Below, in pieces: positions 1 to 9,030 of a stretch of DNA of 64,000 nt. The notes under the pieces are model-generated. The model worked only from the letters and a program-made list of their open reading frames with translations, did no database searches and was not told the origin of the DNA. The DNA is from CADEDH01 sp039029735. Its GTDB lineage: Bacteria; Actinomycetota; Acidimicrobiia; Acidimicrobiales; SZUA-35. The stretch is taken from assembly GCA_039029735.1 (NCBI GenBank), contig JBCCFL010000001.1:124001-188000 (forward strand), given 5' to 3'. How positions within the stretch are numbered: position 1 is the first letter of the stretch; every line of letters begins with the position of its first letter. The translations under genes were made by a program, and so were the position numbers.

Positions 1-108
1 GCCCCGGGGGGCCACGTCCAGGAACTGTTGAGGGCTGTCGTCGAAGTACTTGGGGGTTGTCACGAACCCGGCGTAGGCCTGGTAGCGACGATGTGCTGTG
101 TTCACCAT
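1..108 (-). CDS. Unidentified protein, N-terminal fragment
   Basis: The first 36 codons of a minus-strand gene that runs off the left edge of the window. The start is ATG, preceded by a good ribosome binding site (GGGAGA about 7 bases upstream on the minus strand). The peptide begins MVNTAHRRYQAYAGFVTTPK, is hydrophilic and has no signal peptide. It lies 70 bases downstream of the dimethylglycine-dehydrogenase-like gene on the same strand, so the two may be cotranscribed. The fragment is too short for a family call. Confidence 0.6.
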   Translation of the reverse strand, partial: MVNTAHRRYQAYAGFVTTPKYFDDSPQQFLDVAPRG

Positions 109-178
109 GTGTGGTCTCCCGGGGTACGACGTGCTGGCGGGCCAGTCTGTCTTGTGAGGCGTGGGGCGAGTGGTTCGC

Positions 179-2647
179 TCAGCTTCGCAGGCGGGAGGCG
201 TCGGCGTCATAGATCGGCTCGCTGAGTATGCGAGCCGGTCGGAACTCGCCGACCACGCGCACCTGGAGCTCGGTGCCGGGGGCGCAGTGCTCCGGGGCCA
301 GGTAGGCGAACGCCAGGCCCTGGCCAACGTGGTGGCCGTAGCTGCCGGTGGTCACCATCCCAATGCAGCGCCCATCCGCATACACCCCGTCGCTGCTGTG
401 CACATCGCTCACGTCGGTGTCCACGGCGAGGTAGGCAAGGGTCCACCGGTACGGCGCCTCGCCAGTGTCGGCTGCCGCACGACGAGCCAGCAGCGCGTCG
501 CGCCCAACGAAGTCGCCCTTATCGGCCTTCACGAACCGCTGGAGGCCGGCCTCGTCGGGGCCAACGTCATGGGTCAGGTCGCGGCTCACCATGTACTGCT
601 TCTCCATGCGGAGTGAGTCGAGGGCGTGGTTGCCGACGTTGGCCACGCCGAGGTCGCCGCCGGCCTCCCACAGGGCGTCGTAGACCGTGCCGAGATCCTC
701 GGTGGGGATGTGGAGTTCCCACCCGAGCTCGCCGACGAAGCCCACCCGCAGCGCCCGTACGGGCACCCCGGCCACGGTGATCTGCTGGGCCCGTAGCCAG
801 CGGAACGCCTCGTTCGAGATGTCGGCGTCGGTGCAGCGGGCCAGCAGGTCGCGGCTGTTGGGCCCGGCGATGGCAAGCACGCCGAAGTCGAGCGACCGAT
901 TCCGTAGCTCGAACTCGGCGCCTGCGGGGGCGTGGGTCTCGATGTACTCGCGGTCCTTGCCCTCACCGACGGCCGCCGAGACGAGGTAGAGGTGATCATC
1001 GGCCAGGCGCGTTACCGTCATCTCGCTCTCGATCCGCCCCGTCGGCGTGAGCATGTACGTGAGGCCGATACGGCCGACGGCAGGCACCGTGTTGGTGGTG
1101 AGGTGATCGAACACGCGCGCGGCGTCGGGCCCGACGAGATCGAGCTTGGTGAACGCCGTCGAGTCGAGGATGCCTACCCGTTCGCGAACGGCGCGGCATT
1201 CCTGGGTGACCACGTCGAACCAGTCGGTGTGACGGAACGCCACCACGTCCTCCTGGGGCAGACCGGCCACCGTTGGGTACCACTTGGGGCGCTCCCAGCC
1301 GTACACCTGGGTGAACACTGCGCCCTTGGCCTGGAAGCGCTCGTACATCGGTGTGGTGCGGTAGGGGCGGAGCTGGGGATGCTCGAGCCCGGGTACCGGC
1401 GTCTGATGGCGGTACTCGTAGTCCTCGGTGCCCTTGATGCGCCCGTAGCGCATCGCATCGTCGGCTGGCACGAAGCCGAAGCGGCGGGCGTCGTAGCCCC
1501 GCACGCTCACGTCGGTCTGCCCGTGCACCATCCACCGGGCGAGTTCTCTGCCCAGACCAGGTCCGTCGGCCACACCCACCTGGGCACCGACCAACATCCA
1601 GAAGTTGCGCAGCCCCGAAGGGCCGAGCATCGGCTCACCATCGGGCGTGTGGGCGATCGCCCCTCGTATCACCTGTTTGATGCCCCTCGGTTCGAGTACG
1701 GGGAAGCGCTCGAAGGCCCGCTCCAACCAGAAGCCGATCCGGTCGTAGTCGGCCGGGAACAGCGGATTCTCCAGCGACCAGTCGGGGCCGTCGGGCCACG
1801 CCGCCTCGGCGTTGGCCTGCTCGTAGATGCCAATGAGGCCCGACTGCTGCTCCTGACGCACGTAGCCCGACAGGTAGTCGTCGCGCACCACCGGTAGCTC
1901 CCGGTCGAGACCGGCGAACTCCGGTACCTCGTCGGTGATCAGGTAGCTGTGGAGGGCGTTGGCCATCGGAACGGACAAGCCGACCATCTGGGCCACCTGG
2001 TGGGCGTAGCAGCCGGCCGCGTTCACCACGTGCTCGGCGTGGATCGTGCCCTTCTCGGTCACCACGTCGAAGCTGCCATCGGGGCGAACGGCGATGTCGA
2101 CCACCTGATTGCGTCGGCTCACGCGGGCGCCCTTGGCTCTGGCGACGGCCACCATGGCGTTGGTGGCGCCGGTGGGGTCCACGTGGCCGTCATCCGGGGT
2201 GTACACCGCACCCACGATCCGGTCCACGTCGTAGAAGGGGTGCATGTCGGCGATGAAACCCTTGTCCACCCACTCCATGGCGTTGCCGACGTACTCGGCC
2301 ACACCGAGCTGGCTCCTGAGCCAGTCGACCTCGACGGGCTCGTAGGCCACCAGGAAGCTGCCCGAGGGATGCCAGGTCGGATTGACGCCGCTCTCGGCCT
2401 CGAGTGACCCGAACAACTCGCAGGCGTACTTGCGGAACGTGGCGAGCGTGTAGCTCGAGACCGAGTGCGTGACCTGGCCGGCGGCGTGCCAGGTGGAGCC
2501 CGACGTCAGCTCGGCCTTCTCGATGAGCACGGTGTCGGTCCAGCCCTCGTGGGCGAGGTGGTAGAGGAGGCTGGCGCCGCAGATGCCGCCACCCACGATC
2601 ACCACCTGTGCGCTGCTTGGGAGTCCAGGAGATGGAGTCAGGGCCAT
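179..2647 (-). CDS. Dimethylglycine/sarcosine dehydrogenase-like FAD protein with aminomethyltransferase domain
   Basis: An 822-residue two-part flavoprotein. Residues about 10-370 form a DAO-type FAD domain with the dinucleotide motif VVIVGGGICGASLLYHLA and a GSTWHAAGQ segment where covalent-FAD members carry a His. Residues about 400-820 match the FAO linker, GCV_T and GCV_T C-terminal domains, which bind folate and receive the methyl carbon. Known relatives oxidatively demethylate dimethylglycine or sarcosine, and the length is typical. I chose the ATG at 2647 because the 94 upstream codons have no family resemblance and would run through the divergent RpiR gene. A TACGTT hexamer lies 10 bases upstream, next to the inverted repeat shared with that regulator. 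The exact substrate is not visible. Confidence 0.9.
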   Translation of the reverse strand: MALTPSPGLPSSAQVVIVGGGICGASLLYHLAHEGWTDTVLIEKAELTSGSTWHAAGQVTHSVSSYTLATFRKYACELFGSLEAESGVNPTWHPSGSFLVAYEPVEVDWLRSQLGVAEYVGNAMEWVDKGFIADMHPFYDVDRIVGAVYTPDDGHVDPTGATNAMVAVARAKGARVSRRNQVVDIAVRPDGSFDVVTEKGTIHAEHVVNAAGCYAHQVAQMVGLSVPMANALHSYLITDEVPEFAGLDRELPVVRDDYLSGYVRQEQQSGLIGIYEQANAEAAWPDGPDWSLENPLFPADYDRIGFWLERAFERFPVLEPRGIKQVIRGAIAHTPDGEPMLGPSGLRNFWMLVGAQVGVADGPGLGRELARWMVHGQTDVSVRGYDARRFGFVPADDAMRYGRIKGTEDYEYRHQTPVPGLEHPQLRPYRTTPMYERFQAKGAVFTQVYGWERPKWYPTVAGLPQEDVVAFRHTDWFDVVTQECRAVRERVGILDSTAFTKLDLVGPDAARVFDHLTTNTVPAVGRIGLTYMLTPTGRIESEMTVTRLADDHLYLVSAAVGEGKDREYIETHAPAGAEFELRNRSLDFGVLAIAGPNSRDLLARCTDADISNEAFRWLRAQQITVAGVPVRALRVGFVGELGWELHIPTEDLGTVYDALWEAGGDLGVANVGNHALDSLRMEKQYMVSRDLTHDVGPDEAGLQRFVKADKGDFVGRDALLARRAAADTGEAPYRWTLAYLAVDTDVSDVHSSDGVYADGRCIGMVTTGSYGHHVGQGLAFAYLAPEHCAPGTELQVRVVGEFRPARILSEPIYDADASRLRS

Positions 2648-2660
2648 ATGCGGCACGAAC

Positions 2661-2687
2661 GTACCACTTGAGTTTCGGAAGTGGTAC
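2661..2687. promoter_or_regulatory. Perfect 9-9-9 inverted repeat between divergent genes; candidate RpiR operator
   Basis: GTACCACTT (2661-2669) and its exact reverse complement AAGTGGTAC (2679-2687) are separated by 9 bases in the 52-base gap between the demethylase-like gene (start 2647) and the RpiR regulator (start 2700). The position suits a site that controls both directions. That the adjacent regulator binds here is inference. Confidence 0.7.
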
Positions 2688-2699
2688 AACTGTTCGGCA

Positions 2700-3629
2700 A
2701 TGGATGAGGCGCCGGTCACATCGCGAGCAGACGAGATCGACCCCGAGGCGTCGCCCGAGGGTGGTCCTTCGCCGATTCTCCAGGCCCTCACCGAACGGAT
2801 CGACGACCTGTCCCCCCAGGTGCGCCAGGCTGCGGAGTACATCCTCGACAATCCCGGCGAGGTGGCCGTCACCTCGATGCGGGGGCTGGCCGAGGCCGCC
2901 GAGGTCAAGCCCAACACGCTCGTGCGCATGGCCCGAGCCGTCGGGTTCGATGGCTACGACGAGTTCCGCACCCCGTTTCGCGATCAGGTAGCCGACGGCA
3001 GCCCCTCGTTCCCCGACCGCGCCCGCTTCCTCCAGTCGATCAACGAAGGCGGCCGTCACGGGTCGCTGCTGGCGGGGCTGGCCGCCTCGGTCCTGGCCAA
3101 TGTCGAGTCGCTGTTCGCGGAGATCGACCTCACCGAACTCAAGGCGGCGGCCGACCTCATCGACGGTTCCCGCCGCACCAACGTGCTCGGCGTCGGCACG
3201 GCTCGGCCCCTGGCCGAGAACTTCGCCTACGTGGCGTCGATGGCGGTGGAGGGCATCGCTGCGATCCCCGGCCCTGGTACTGGGCTTGCGATCGACGACA
3301 TCGCCCGCATGGGGCCAGACGACACCTTGGTGGCGATGACATTCCAGCCCTACCGGTCGGAGGTCGTCGGCGCTGTTCGCCTCGCGGCCGAGCGCACCGT
3401 CGGCGTGATCACGATCACCGACAGCTGGCGAGCGCCCATCATGGCCGACGCCACCCATGGCTTCGTGGTGCCAACCGACTCGCCCTATCCGTTCTCGTCG
3501 AACGTCGCTGCGGTCGCCCTGCTGGAGACCTTGCTCACCTTCGTGGTGGCGGATGCCCCATCCGATGTGGTGTCGGCCATCGACGCCTTCCACGCCAACC
3601 GGCGCCGATCAGGGATCTACGTGGACTGA
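2700..3629 (+). CDS. RpiR/MurR-family transcriptional regulator with SIS domain
   Basis: A 309-residue regulator. Residues about 25-100 are the RpiR helix-turn-helix (ADEIDPEASP, then QVRQAAEYILDNPGEVAVTS and KPNTLVRMARAVGFDGYDEF), and residues about 150-290 are a sugar isomerase (SIS) fold that usually binds a phosphorylated or small-molecule effector. The ATG at 2700 is preferred over an upstream start that would overlap the divergent gene. It lies 12 bases beyond a perfect inverted repeat, and three metabolic genes follow on the same strand. It is probably the local repressor of the demethylation module in both directions; its effector cannot be deduced. Confidence 0.9.
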   Translation: MDEAPVTSRADEIDPEASPEGGPSPILQALTERIDDLSPQVRQAAEYILDNPGEVAVTSMRGLAEAAEVKPNTLVRMARAVGFDGYDEFRTPFRDQVADGSPSFPDRARFLQSINEGGRHGSLLAGLAASVLANVESLFAEIDLTELKAAADLIDGSRRTNVLGVGTARPLAENFAYVASMAVEGIAAIPGPGTGLAIDDIARMGPDDTLVAMTFQPYRSEVVGAVRLAAERTVGVITITDSWRAPIMADATHGFVVPTDSPYPFSSNVAAVALLETLLTFVVADAPSDVVSAIDAFHANRRRSGIYVD

Positions 3630-3691
3630 CCCACCCCTCGACGTCATGGCCCCTCGCCAGTGTCCCTTCTCCAACCCCCTAGGAGCCCTCA

Positions 3692-4804
3692 TTGCCACTC
3701 GCCCATCCCGGACTGCAGGCCCCGGAGTACTACGTGCCCGGGTTGCCAGTCGATGACGTAGCCCAGCGCTACGGGATCGCACCTGATGCGATCGCCAAAC
3801 TCGGCTCCGCCGAGAACCCGTTCGGTGCCTCGCCCCTGGCCCGAACTGCCGTCGCCGAAGCACTCGACAGTCTGCACCTCTATCCGTCGTGGACGGCGGA
3901 ACCGTTGCGGGAGAAGATCGGCGAGACCTACAGCTACGACCCCTCCGAGGTGATCTGTGGCGCCGGTGAGACCGAGATCATCTCGCTGATCATCCGGGCG
4001 TTCTGCGCACCTGGCGGCAAGATCTTGATGCCAGGCCCCTGCTTCCCGATCTACCACCTCTTCGCCGAAGCCGAGGGGCGCATTCCGGTGCTGGCCCACC
4101 AGGCCACCAATCGCATCACCATGGCGATGGACATCGACGCCTACATCGACGCGATCGAGCCCGACACCGAGATCGTGTTCATCACCAACCCCCACAGCCC
4201 CTCCGGCACGTGGATGACCGAGGCCGAGGTGCGCCGTATCGTGGAGGCCGCACCCCATGCGTTGGTGGTGCTGGACGAGGCCTACGTGCACTACTCGGAG
4301 ACTGACGGCTACGTCCACCTCGCACGCGAGTACGCCCACCTGGCGGTGCTCCGAACCTTCTCCAAGGTGTTTGGTCTGGCCGGGCTCCGCATCGGATTCG
4401 GGGTGGCGCCGCGCCCGATCGTCGACGCTCTGCTCGCCATCAAGACCACGTGGAATTTGGGGCAGCTCCAGATCGTGGGCGCCTCGGCTGCGCTCGACGA
4501 CGCCGACCACCTCGCTCGCACCGTGCCCGCAGTGGTCGAGGGCCGCGAACACGCGGAGAAGCGTTTCGCCGAACTCGACCGGTTCCGGTTCGTCGGCGGC
4601 AGCCGATCGAACTTCTTCCTCGTCGAGATTCTCGACCCGGACACCGACTCAACTGCGGTGTTCAACGGCTTGCTCGAACGGGGGGTGATTGTGAAGGACG
4701 GGTCGGTCTCGTTCCGTGGGCTCGACGACCGGTTCCTGCGGAGTGACGCCAACCTCGTGCCGAAGATGGACCAACTCGTCGACGCGCTGGCGGACCTCCC
4801 ATGA
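3692..4804 (+). CDS. Histidinol-phosphate-aminotransferase-like PLP enzyme (class I/II)
   Basis: A 370-residue fold type I aminotransferase of the HisC-like group. Visible marks are the SAENPFGASP segment near the N-terminus, FITNPHSPSGTW (substrate/PLP Asn), VLDEAYVHY (PLP-ring Asp and Tyr) and RTFSKVFGLAGLRIGFG, whose SK holds the Schiff-base lysine. The start is TTG at 3692, with AGGAG 6 bases upstream. The stop overlaps the next start as ATGA. The context (Rieske oxygenase, PrpD protein, divergent demethylase) argues for a catabolic aminotransferase rather than histidine biosynthesis; no other his genes are nearby. Confidence 0.88.
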   Translation: MPLAHPGLQAPEYYVPGLPVDDVAQRYGIAPDAIAKLGSAENPFGASPLARTAVAEALDSLHLYPSWTAEPLREKIGETYSYDPSEVICGAGETEIISLIIRAFCAPGGKILMPGPCFPIYHLFAEAEGRIPVLAHQATNRITMAMDIDAYIDAIEPDTEIVFITNPHSPSGTWMTEAEVRRIVEAAPHALVVLDEAYVHYSETDGYVHLAREYAHLAVLRTFSKVFGLAGLRIGFGVAPRPIVDALLAIKTTWNLGQLQIVGASAALDDADHLARTVPAVVEGREHAEKRFAELDRFRFVGGSRSNFFLVEILDPDTDSTAVFNGLLERGVIVKDGSVSFRGLDDRFLRSDANLVPKMDQLVDALADLP

Positions 4805-5907
4805 CCGCCGTGCCGACAACGGCCGCCACGGGCCACGTGCTCGGATTGGATGCCGCCAGCTACACCGACGCCACCATCTACCAGCGCGAACTCAACGAGA
4901 TCTTCGCCAAGACGTGGATCCTCATCGGCCACGTGAACCAGTTGGCCGAACCCGGGCGCATCGTCACCGCCCGCGTCGGGGACGAGTCGATCGTGGTGAC
5001 CAACGATGGTGCCGGCGCGGCCCCGGGAGGTCGCAACCTCAAGGCGTTCTTCAACGTGTGCCGGCATCGAGGGCACGAGCTCGTTCCTGAGCAGACCACC
5101 ACCGCCCAGTCCATCACGTGCCCCTACCACGCCTGGACCTACGACCTGTCGGGCCGGCTTCTGCACGCCCGGGGCGAGAAGGTGGGCGAGCTGTGCATCC
5201 CCGAGGTGCGGATCGACACGATGGCCGGCTTCTTGTTCGCCAATCTCGATGCCAATGCGGCGCCACTGGCCGACTATGCCCCCGGTGTCGAGGCCGAGCT
5301 CCTGGCGCTCGCTCCCGACGCTGGGGACCGACACCTGGTGATCCGGCGGACGCATCACATCGCCGCCAACTGGAAGATCGCAGTCGAGAACTACAACGAG
5401 TGCTACCACTGCCCCAACGTGCACAAGACGTTCAGCGCTGGAGTGGTGGCGCCCGCCAGCTATCGGGTGCGCCCCGATGGCAACGTGATCCGCCACAGTG
5501 CCGATGGACCGAGCCAGGCGAAGGCGGCCTACGCCGAGGCAACCGCACATGCGGAGTACGGATCGTTCTTCACCTGGCCGGTGTCGTCGATCCAGTGTTA
5601 CCCCGGCCGGGTGCTCAACACGTTCCGCTGGTTGCCTCTCGGTGTCGACCAAACGCTGTTGATCCGTGAGTGGTGGTCCGCGTCGCCAGAACCGACACCG
5701 GAGATCGAAGCGATCGCCGACCTCGACTGGGCCACCACCGTGGCCGAGGACTTCGATCTGATGGACTCGGTGCAGCGGGGCGTGTCGAGCCGGGGGTATC
5801 GGCCGGGTCCGCTGATCACCGCCGCCGACGGTGTGGCCACCATCCATTCCGAGGACGCCGTGCCGCACCTGCAGCAGTTGTGGCGAGCCGGCCTCGGCGC
5901 CCGCTGA
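4801..5907 (+). CDS. Rieske non-heme iron oxygenase, alpha subunit
   Basis: 368 residues. The Rieske [2Fe-2S] site is C87-x-H89 and C107-x2-H110 (CRHRGHE, CPYHAWTY). The mononuclear iron site is NYNECYHCPNVH with H203 and H208, and the third ligand is an Asp in EDFDLMDSVQRG (about 317-322). The fold type is that of glycine-betaine and choline monooxygenases (GbcA/CMO-like) and ring-hydroxylating dioxygenases. Its start overlaps the aminotransferase stop by 4 bases. Together with the divergent dimethylglycine-dehydrogenase-like gene, an N-demethylase or amine-monooxygenase role is attractive but not proven. No ferredoxin reductase partner is in the window. Confidence 0.88.
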   Translation: MTAVPTTAATGHVLGLDAASYTDATIYQRELNEIFAKTWILIGHVNQLAEPGRIVTARVGDESIVVTNDGAGAAPGGRNLKAFFNVCRHRGHELVPEQTTTAQSITCPYHAWTYDLSGRLLHARGEKVGELCIPEVRIDTMAGFLFANLDANAAPLADYAPGVEAELLALAPDAGDRHLVIRRTHHIAANWKIAVENYNECYHCPNVHKTFSAGVVAPASYRVRPDGNVIRHSADGPSQAKAAYAEATAHAEYGSFFTWPVSSIQCYPGRVLNTFRWLPLGVDQTLLIREWWSASPEPTPEIEAIADLDWATTVAEDFDLMDSVQRGVSSRGYRPGPLITAADGVATIHSEDAVPHLQQLWRAGLGAR

Positions 5908-5920
5908 GAGCCCGAGCGTC

Positions 5921-7399
5921 GTGACCCAGACCGCTGAGCTGGCGGCGTTTCTCACCGGGCTGCAGGGCCGAGTGTCAGCCACCCGGCCCGCAGCGCTGAC
6001 CCAGGCCCGCAGTGCGCTGGTCGACACCCTGGCGTGCATGGTGCATGGTTCGAGGCTGCCGTGGACCCAGGCCGCCCACCGGCTGGTGGCCACCGAGCAC
6101 GGCGGCGCCGACGCCCACTCCACGGTGATCGGATCAGCCGGACCTCCTTCGGACGACGCCGCAGCGAACGCAGCGGGAACCGCACTGGCAGCCGCCGACA
6201 CCCTGCGAGTCTCCGTTCGGGGGGCGGCGCTCGCCAACGGTGCCGCCGCCCACGCGTTCGAACTCGACGACGTGCACGAGGAGGCGATCAGCCACCCTGG
6301 CGCTGTCGTGGTCCCCGCTGCGCTCGCCCTCGCTGAGCACCTCGACGCAACCGGCTCGCCCCAGCGAGGTATCGATCTGCTCGAGGCCATCGTGGTGGGC
6401 TACGAGGCCATGGGACGGGCCGGCATTGCCGTCGGTCCGGCGGCCCACATGCTCGGTGGCTTTCATCCCACGTCGATGTCGGGCGTGTTCGGGGCCGCGG
6501 CGGCTGCCGGTCGCCTGCTGGGGTTCGACCGCGCCCAGATGACGGCCGCCCTCGGGGTGGCAGCGACACTGGCGAGCGGCACGATGGAGTTCGCGGCGAG
6601 CGGCGGGATGACCAAGCGCCTGCACGCCGGCCGAGCCGCCGAGGGTGGCGTGACGGCGGCGCTCATGGTGGCCGAGGGATTTGACGGCCCCGCCGACGGC
6701 CTTGCTGGTACCTACGGCTTCTGTCACGTGTTCAGCCCCGAGCCGCAGCTCCACCTCCTCACCGAACACCTCGGGGGGCGCTGGATGTTCGACGAGATCA
6801 CCGTGAAGCCCTACGCCGCCTGCAGCGACCTGCATCCGATGATGCAGGCGGCCGAGGAGCTGCGCCACGACGAGCAGGTACCCGTGGATCAGATCGTCCG
6901 CATCGAGGCCGAGGGGCCGACGAAGGCGGCCACCCAGAACGACATGGACGGCACCACGTCGGTGATGGCCGCCCAGTACTCGGCACAGTTCAACGTTGCG
7001 GCGGCCCTGCTCGCCGACCCTGCCGATCCGGCCACCTACTCCCCCACGGCCATCGCCGACCCGGCGCTGGCCGACATGCAGGCGAAGGTGGTGTCACTCA
7101 CGGCTGCGCCGGAGTTCGACGCGACCTATGCGTGGAAGATGGGCGGTCGGGTGCGGGTCACGCTCTCCGATGGTTCGGTGGCCGAGCGGACCGTGCACGG
7201 CCAGCGTGGCTCGATGCATTCGCCGCTCGCTCCGGCCGAGCTCATGGCCAAGGTCCACCGGGTGGCGGGGTCTACGATCGGGGCACGCGTGCACGACGCC
7301 GTGGAGGCCGTCCCCGACTCGGGGCCGCTCACCCCACTGTGGGCAAGGCTCGCCGTGATGGATACGCGGTCTGCTGGTCGCGAGGGTGGAACCAGGTGA
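5921..7399 (+). CDS. MmgE/PrpD family protein
   Basis: 492 residues covering the whole MmgE/PrpD fold: N-terminal helical domain with FELDDVHEEAISHPGAVVVPAAL-type motif, then GVFGAAAAAGRLLGFD and ASGGMTKRLHAGRAAEGG, and the C-terminal lid with VKPYAACSDLHPMMQAA. Family members include 2-methylcitrate dehydratase and cis-aconitate decarboxylase, but many catabolic paralogues have unknown substrates. The start is GTG at 5921, 13 bases after the Rieske gene; the longer reading frame extends back into that gene and is not needed. Probably the last gene of the RpiR-linked operon. Confidence 0.87.
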   Translation: MTQTAELAAFLTGLQGRVSATRPAALTQARSALVDTLACMVHGSRLPWTQAAHRLVATEHGGADAHSTVIGSAGPPSDDAAANAAGTALAAADTLRVSVRGAALANGAAAHAFELDDVHEEAISHPGAVVVPAALALAEHLDATGSPQRGIDLLEAIVVGYEAMGRAGIAVGPAAHMLGGFHPTSMSGVFGAAAAAGRLLGFDRAQMTAALGVAATLASGTMEFAASGGMTKRLHAGRAAEGGVTAALMVAEGFDGPADGLAGTYGFCHVFSPEPQLHLLTEHLGGRWMFDEITVKPYAACSDLHPMMQAAEELRHDEQVPVDQIVRIEAEGPTKAATQNDMDGTTSVMAAQYSAQFNVAAALLADPADPATYSPTAIADPALADMQAKVVSLTAAPEFDATYAWKMGGRVRVTLSDGSVAERTVHGQRGSMHSPLAPAELMAKVHRVAGSTIGARVHDAVEAVPDSGPLTPLWARLAVMDTRSAGREGGTR

Positions 7400-7417
7400 C
7401 AGGTTCGACGAGTCGGG

Positions 7418-8086
7418 TTACCAGCCGAGGGTGGTCCAGGCGTACCAATCACCGTCGAGATGGCGGAACGTCGGTGTGTACTCGGTCCATCTGTACTCTC
7501 CCGTCGCGGCGTCGGGTCCGCCGGGCAGATGGGCGAAGCCAGCGTTGCCGAACCAGTCGCTGTTCGCCTCGTACAGCACCACGTTGTCGCCGAACCGAAA
7601 GCCCCCGGTGACGTCGAAGCCTCCGAGGCCACGGGGAGGGTCGAGTTCTACCTGTTCGCCCTCGGCGAGCGCAGGTTCGAGCGTCGCAAGGTAGGAGTCG
7701 AACGAGCCCTGCACCACCCGGAATCGTGCGTCGAGCGGAAGGCCGTATCCCTCTGTCATCATCACGCCGAACGCGAGCAGCAGTGCTCCGAGGGTGATCA
7801 CCGATCGGAGCCGCGCAAGGGGGACATCCACGTTACGTGCGCCGCGGATCACGAGACCGACGAACCAGGTGCAGAAGACGGCGGGGGTGAACACGAACCA
7901 CAGCGCGACGGCGCCGTCGATGATGCCGGGCACCGACTGGGCGTACAGCGCAAGGAAGAGCGTTACGACGGCGAAGGCGGGGGTCAGCCACACCCAACGC
8001 GACGGCGGGGCCGCGGCCTCCTCAGCGGGAGCACCGCCGTCGGATGGCGGAATCCACGGGGGCTCGTCGTGGTGCGGGCTGTCCAT
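7418..8086 (-). CDS. Hypothetical membrane protein, three predicted membrane segments
   Basis: 222 residues, not assignable to a known family. An N-terminal Pro/Ala-rich cytoplasmic stretch is followed by three hydrophobic segments (about residues 33-52, 57-80 and 92-112), then a roughly 110-residue soluble C-terminal part rich in Trp, Tyr, Gly and Asp. The gene is convergent with the PrpD gene (18-base gap) and downstream of the MaoC-like gene on the same strand. The composition matches neighbouring coding sequence. Confidence 0.7.
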   Translation of the reverse strand: MDSPHHDEPPWIPPSDGGAPAEEAAAPPSRWVWLTPAFAVVTLFLALYAQSVPGIIDGAVALWFVFTPAVFCTWFVGLVIRGARNVDVPLARLRSVITLGALLLAFGVMMTEGYGLPLDARFRVVQGSFDSYLATLEPALAEGEQVELDPPRGLGGFDVTGGFRFGDNVVLYEANSDWFGNAGFAHLPGGPDAATGEYRWTEYTPTFRHLDGDWYAWTTLGW

Positions 8087-8127
8087 GCCGAACCTGCACC
8101 GTACCGCCCCACCGGGGCCTGGCCCCG

Positions 8128-8871
8128 TCAGCCCTCGTTGAGCTCGATCAGCGCCTCGTGCTCGATCCGGGCAACGGGCCGGCCGTCGACGGTGCCGGCG
8201 ATGTCGACCACGGCCCGCTTGCCGGCTCTGGTCTCGAACCGGTCGATGATTCGAGACTCGAGCCGCAGCTCGTCACCGATTCGAACTGGCCCCTGGTGCA
8301 CGATGTGGCTCCGGGTGTGCACCCAAGGCCCGGTGACGAGTTCCTCGACGAACACCCGGTTGGCGAGCGTCGGCCAGATGGCCGGGTGCACGAGCGTGTT
8401 CGACGCGTAGAACGGCAGGGTGTCGCCGCTGCGCACCCCGTAGCGGGCCACCTCGTCGGTGATGGCCACCACGACGTCGGCGAGCGGTTCGCCGTCGCGT
8501 AGCGGAGCAGCCTCGGCGTGCTCCCACACGTCGAGCGTCGCTTTCACCTCGCCGTCCACTGATGCCGCAATGGTCATCGCCTCGTCGGTCGGATTCTCAG
8601 CCGGTTTGCCCTCGGGGCCACAGTGGACGAGGTCATCGTCGAGAACAGCTCGCTTCAGGCGGAGCTCGCCCCCGCCGCCGGTGAGCCAGTCGACGCCCCA
8701 GGCCTCGACGGCCGGGTGGGTGAGGTAGGCGTACACGGTGGTACCGGCCACGATCGCGCTGGGATACCCGGCCGCCCGGGCGCCGACGTCGGTGTGGATG
8801 GGGTTGTTGGCGTGCTCGGGCAGATTTACCGCCCGGACCGACCACGTGCCGAGTTCAGCGCTGCTGTTCAT
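8128..8871 (-). CDS. MaoC-like hot-dog fold protein lacking the usual catalytic Asp
   Basis: 247 residues, two hot-dog units of the MaoC/hydratase-2 kind. The hydratase signature usually reads GDxNPIH; here residues around 20-30 read PEHANNPIHTD, so His is kept but the Asp position is Ala. GYPSAIVAGTTVYAYL matches the expected helix. The protein may therefore be a binding or thioesterase-like variant rather than an active enoyl-CoA hydratase. Start uncertain: the ATG at 8871 has GAGGGG directly abutting it, and an in-frame GTG lies six codons upstream. Confidence 0.72.
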   Translation of the reverse strand: MNSSAELGTWSVRAVNLPEHANNPIHTDVGARAAGYPSAIVAGTTVYAYLTHPAVEAWGVDWLTGGGGELRLKRAVLDDDLVHCGPEGKPAENPTDEAMTIAASVDGEVKATLDVWEHAEAAPLRDGEPLADVVVAITDEVARYGVRSGDTLPFYASNTLVHPAIWPTLANRVFVEELVTGPWVHTRSHIVHQGPVRIGDELRLESRIIDRFETRAGKRAVVDIAGTVDGRPVARIEHEALIELNEG

Positions 8872-9030
8872 CCCCTCAGTCTCGTCTGGCACCGAGCCCA
8901 GCCGCCAGTACCCGAGCCACTTGGACGTTGCCCGCTGGCCCGCCAACCCGGCCCCGTGAACGTGGTCGTCGACAGATCTCACCGACCTGCAGCCGGTGAA
9001 CCAGAAGGACTGCCCGTTCCGCGCACGCGG

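Noticed and set aside
2190..3593. 467-codon minus-strand open frame over the RpiR gene
   Set aside because: Shadow of two real genes; it has His/Gly/Asp-rich antisense composition and no motif.
4309..6390. 693-codon minus-strand open frame
   Set aside because: It lies opposite the aminotransferase, Rieske and PrpD genes, which carry clear motifs; its peptide is Arg/Ser/Gly-rich without family features. Long antisense frames are common at this GC content.
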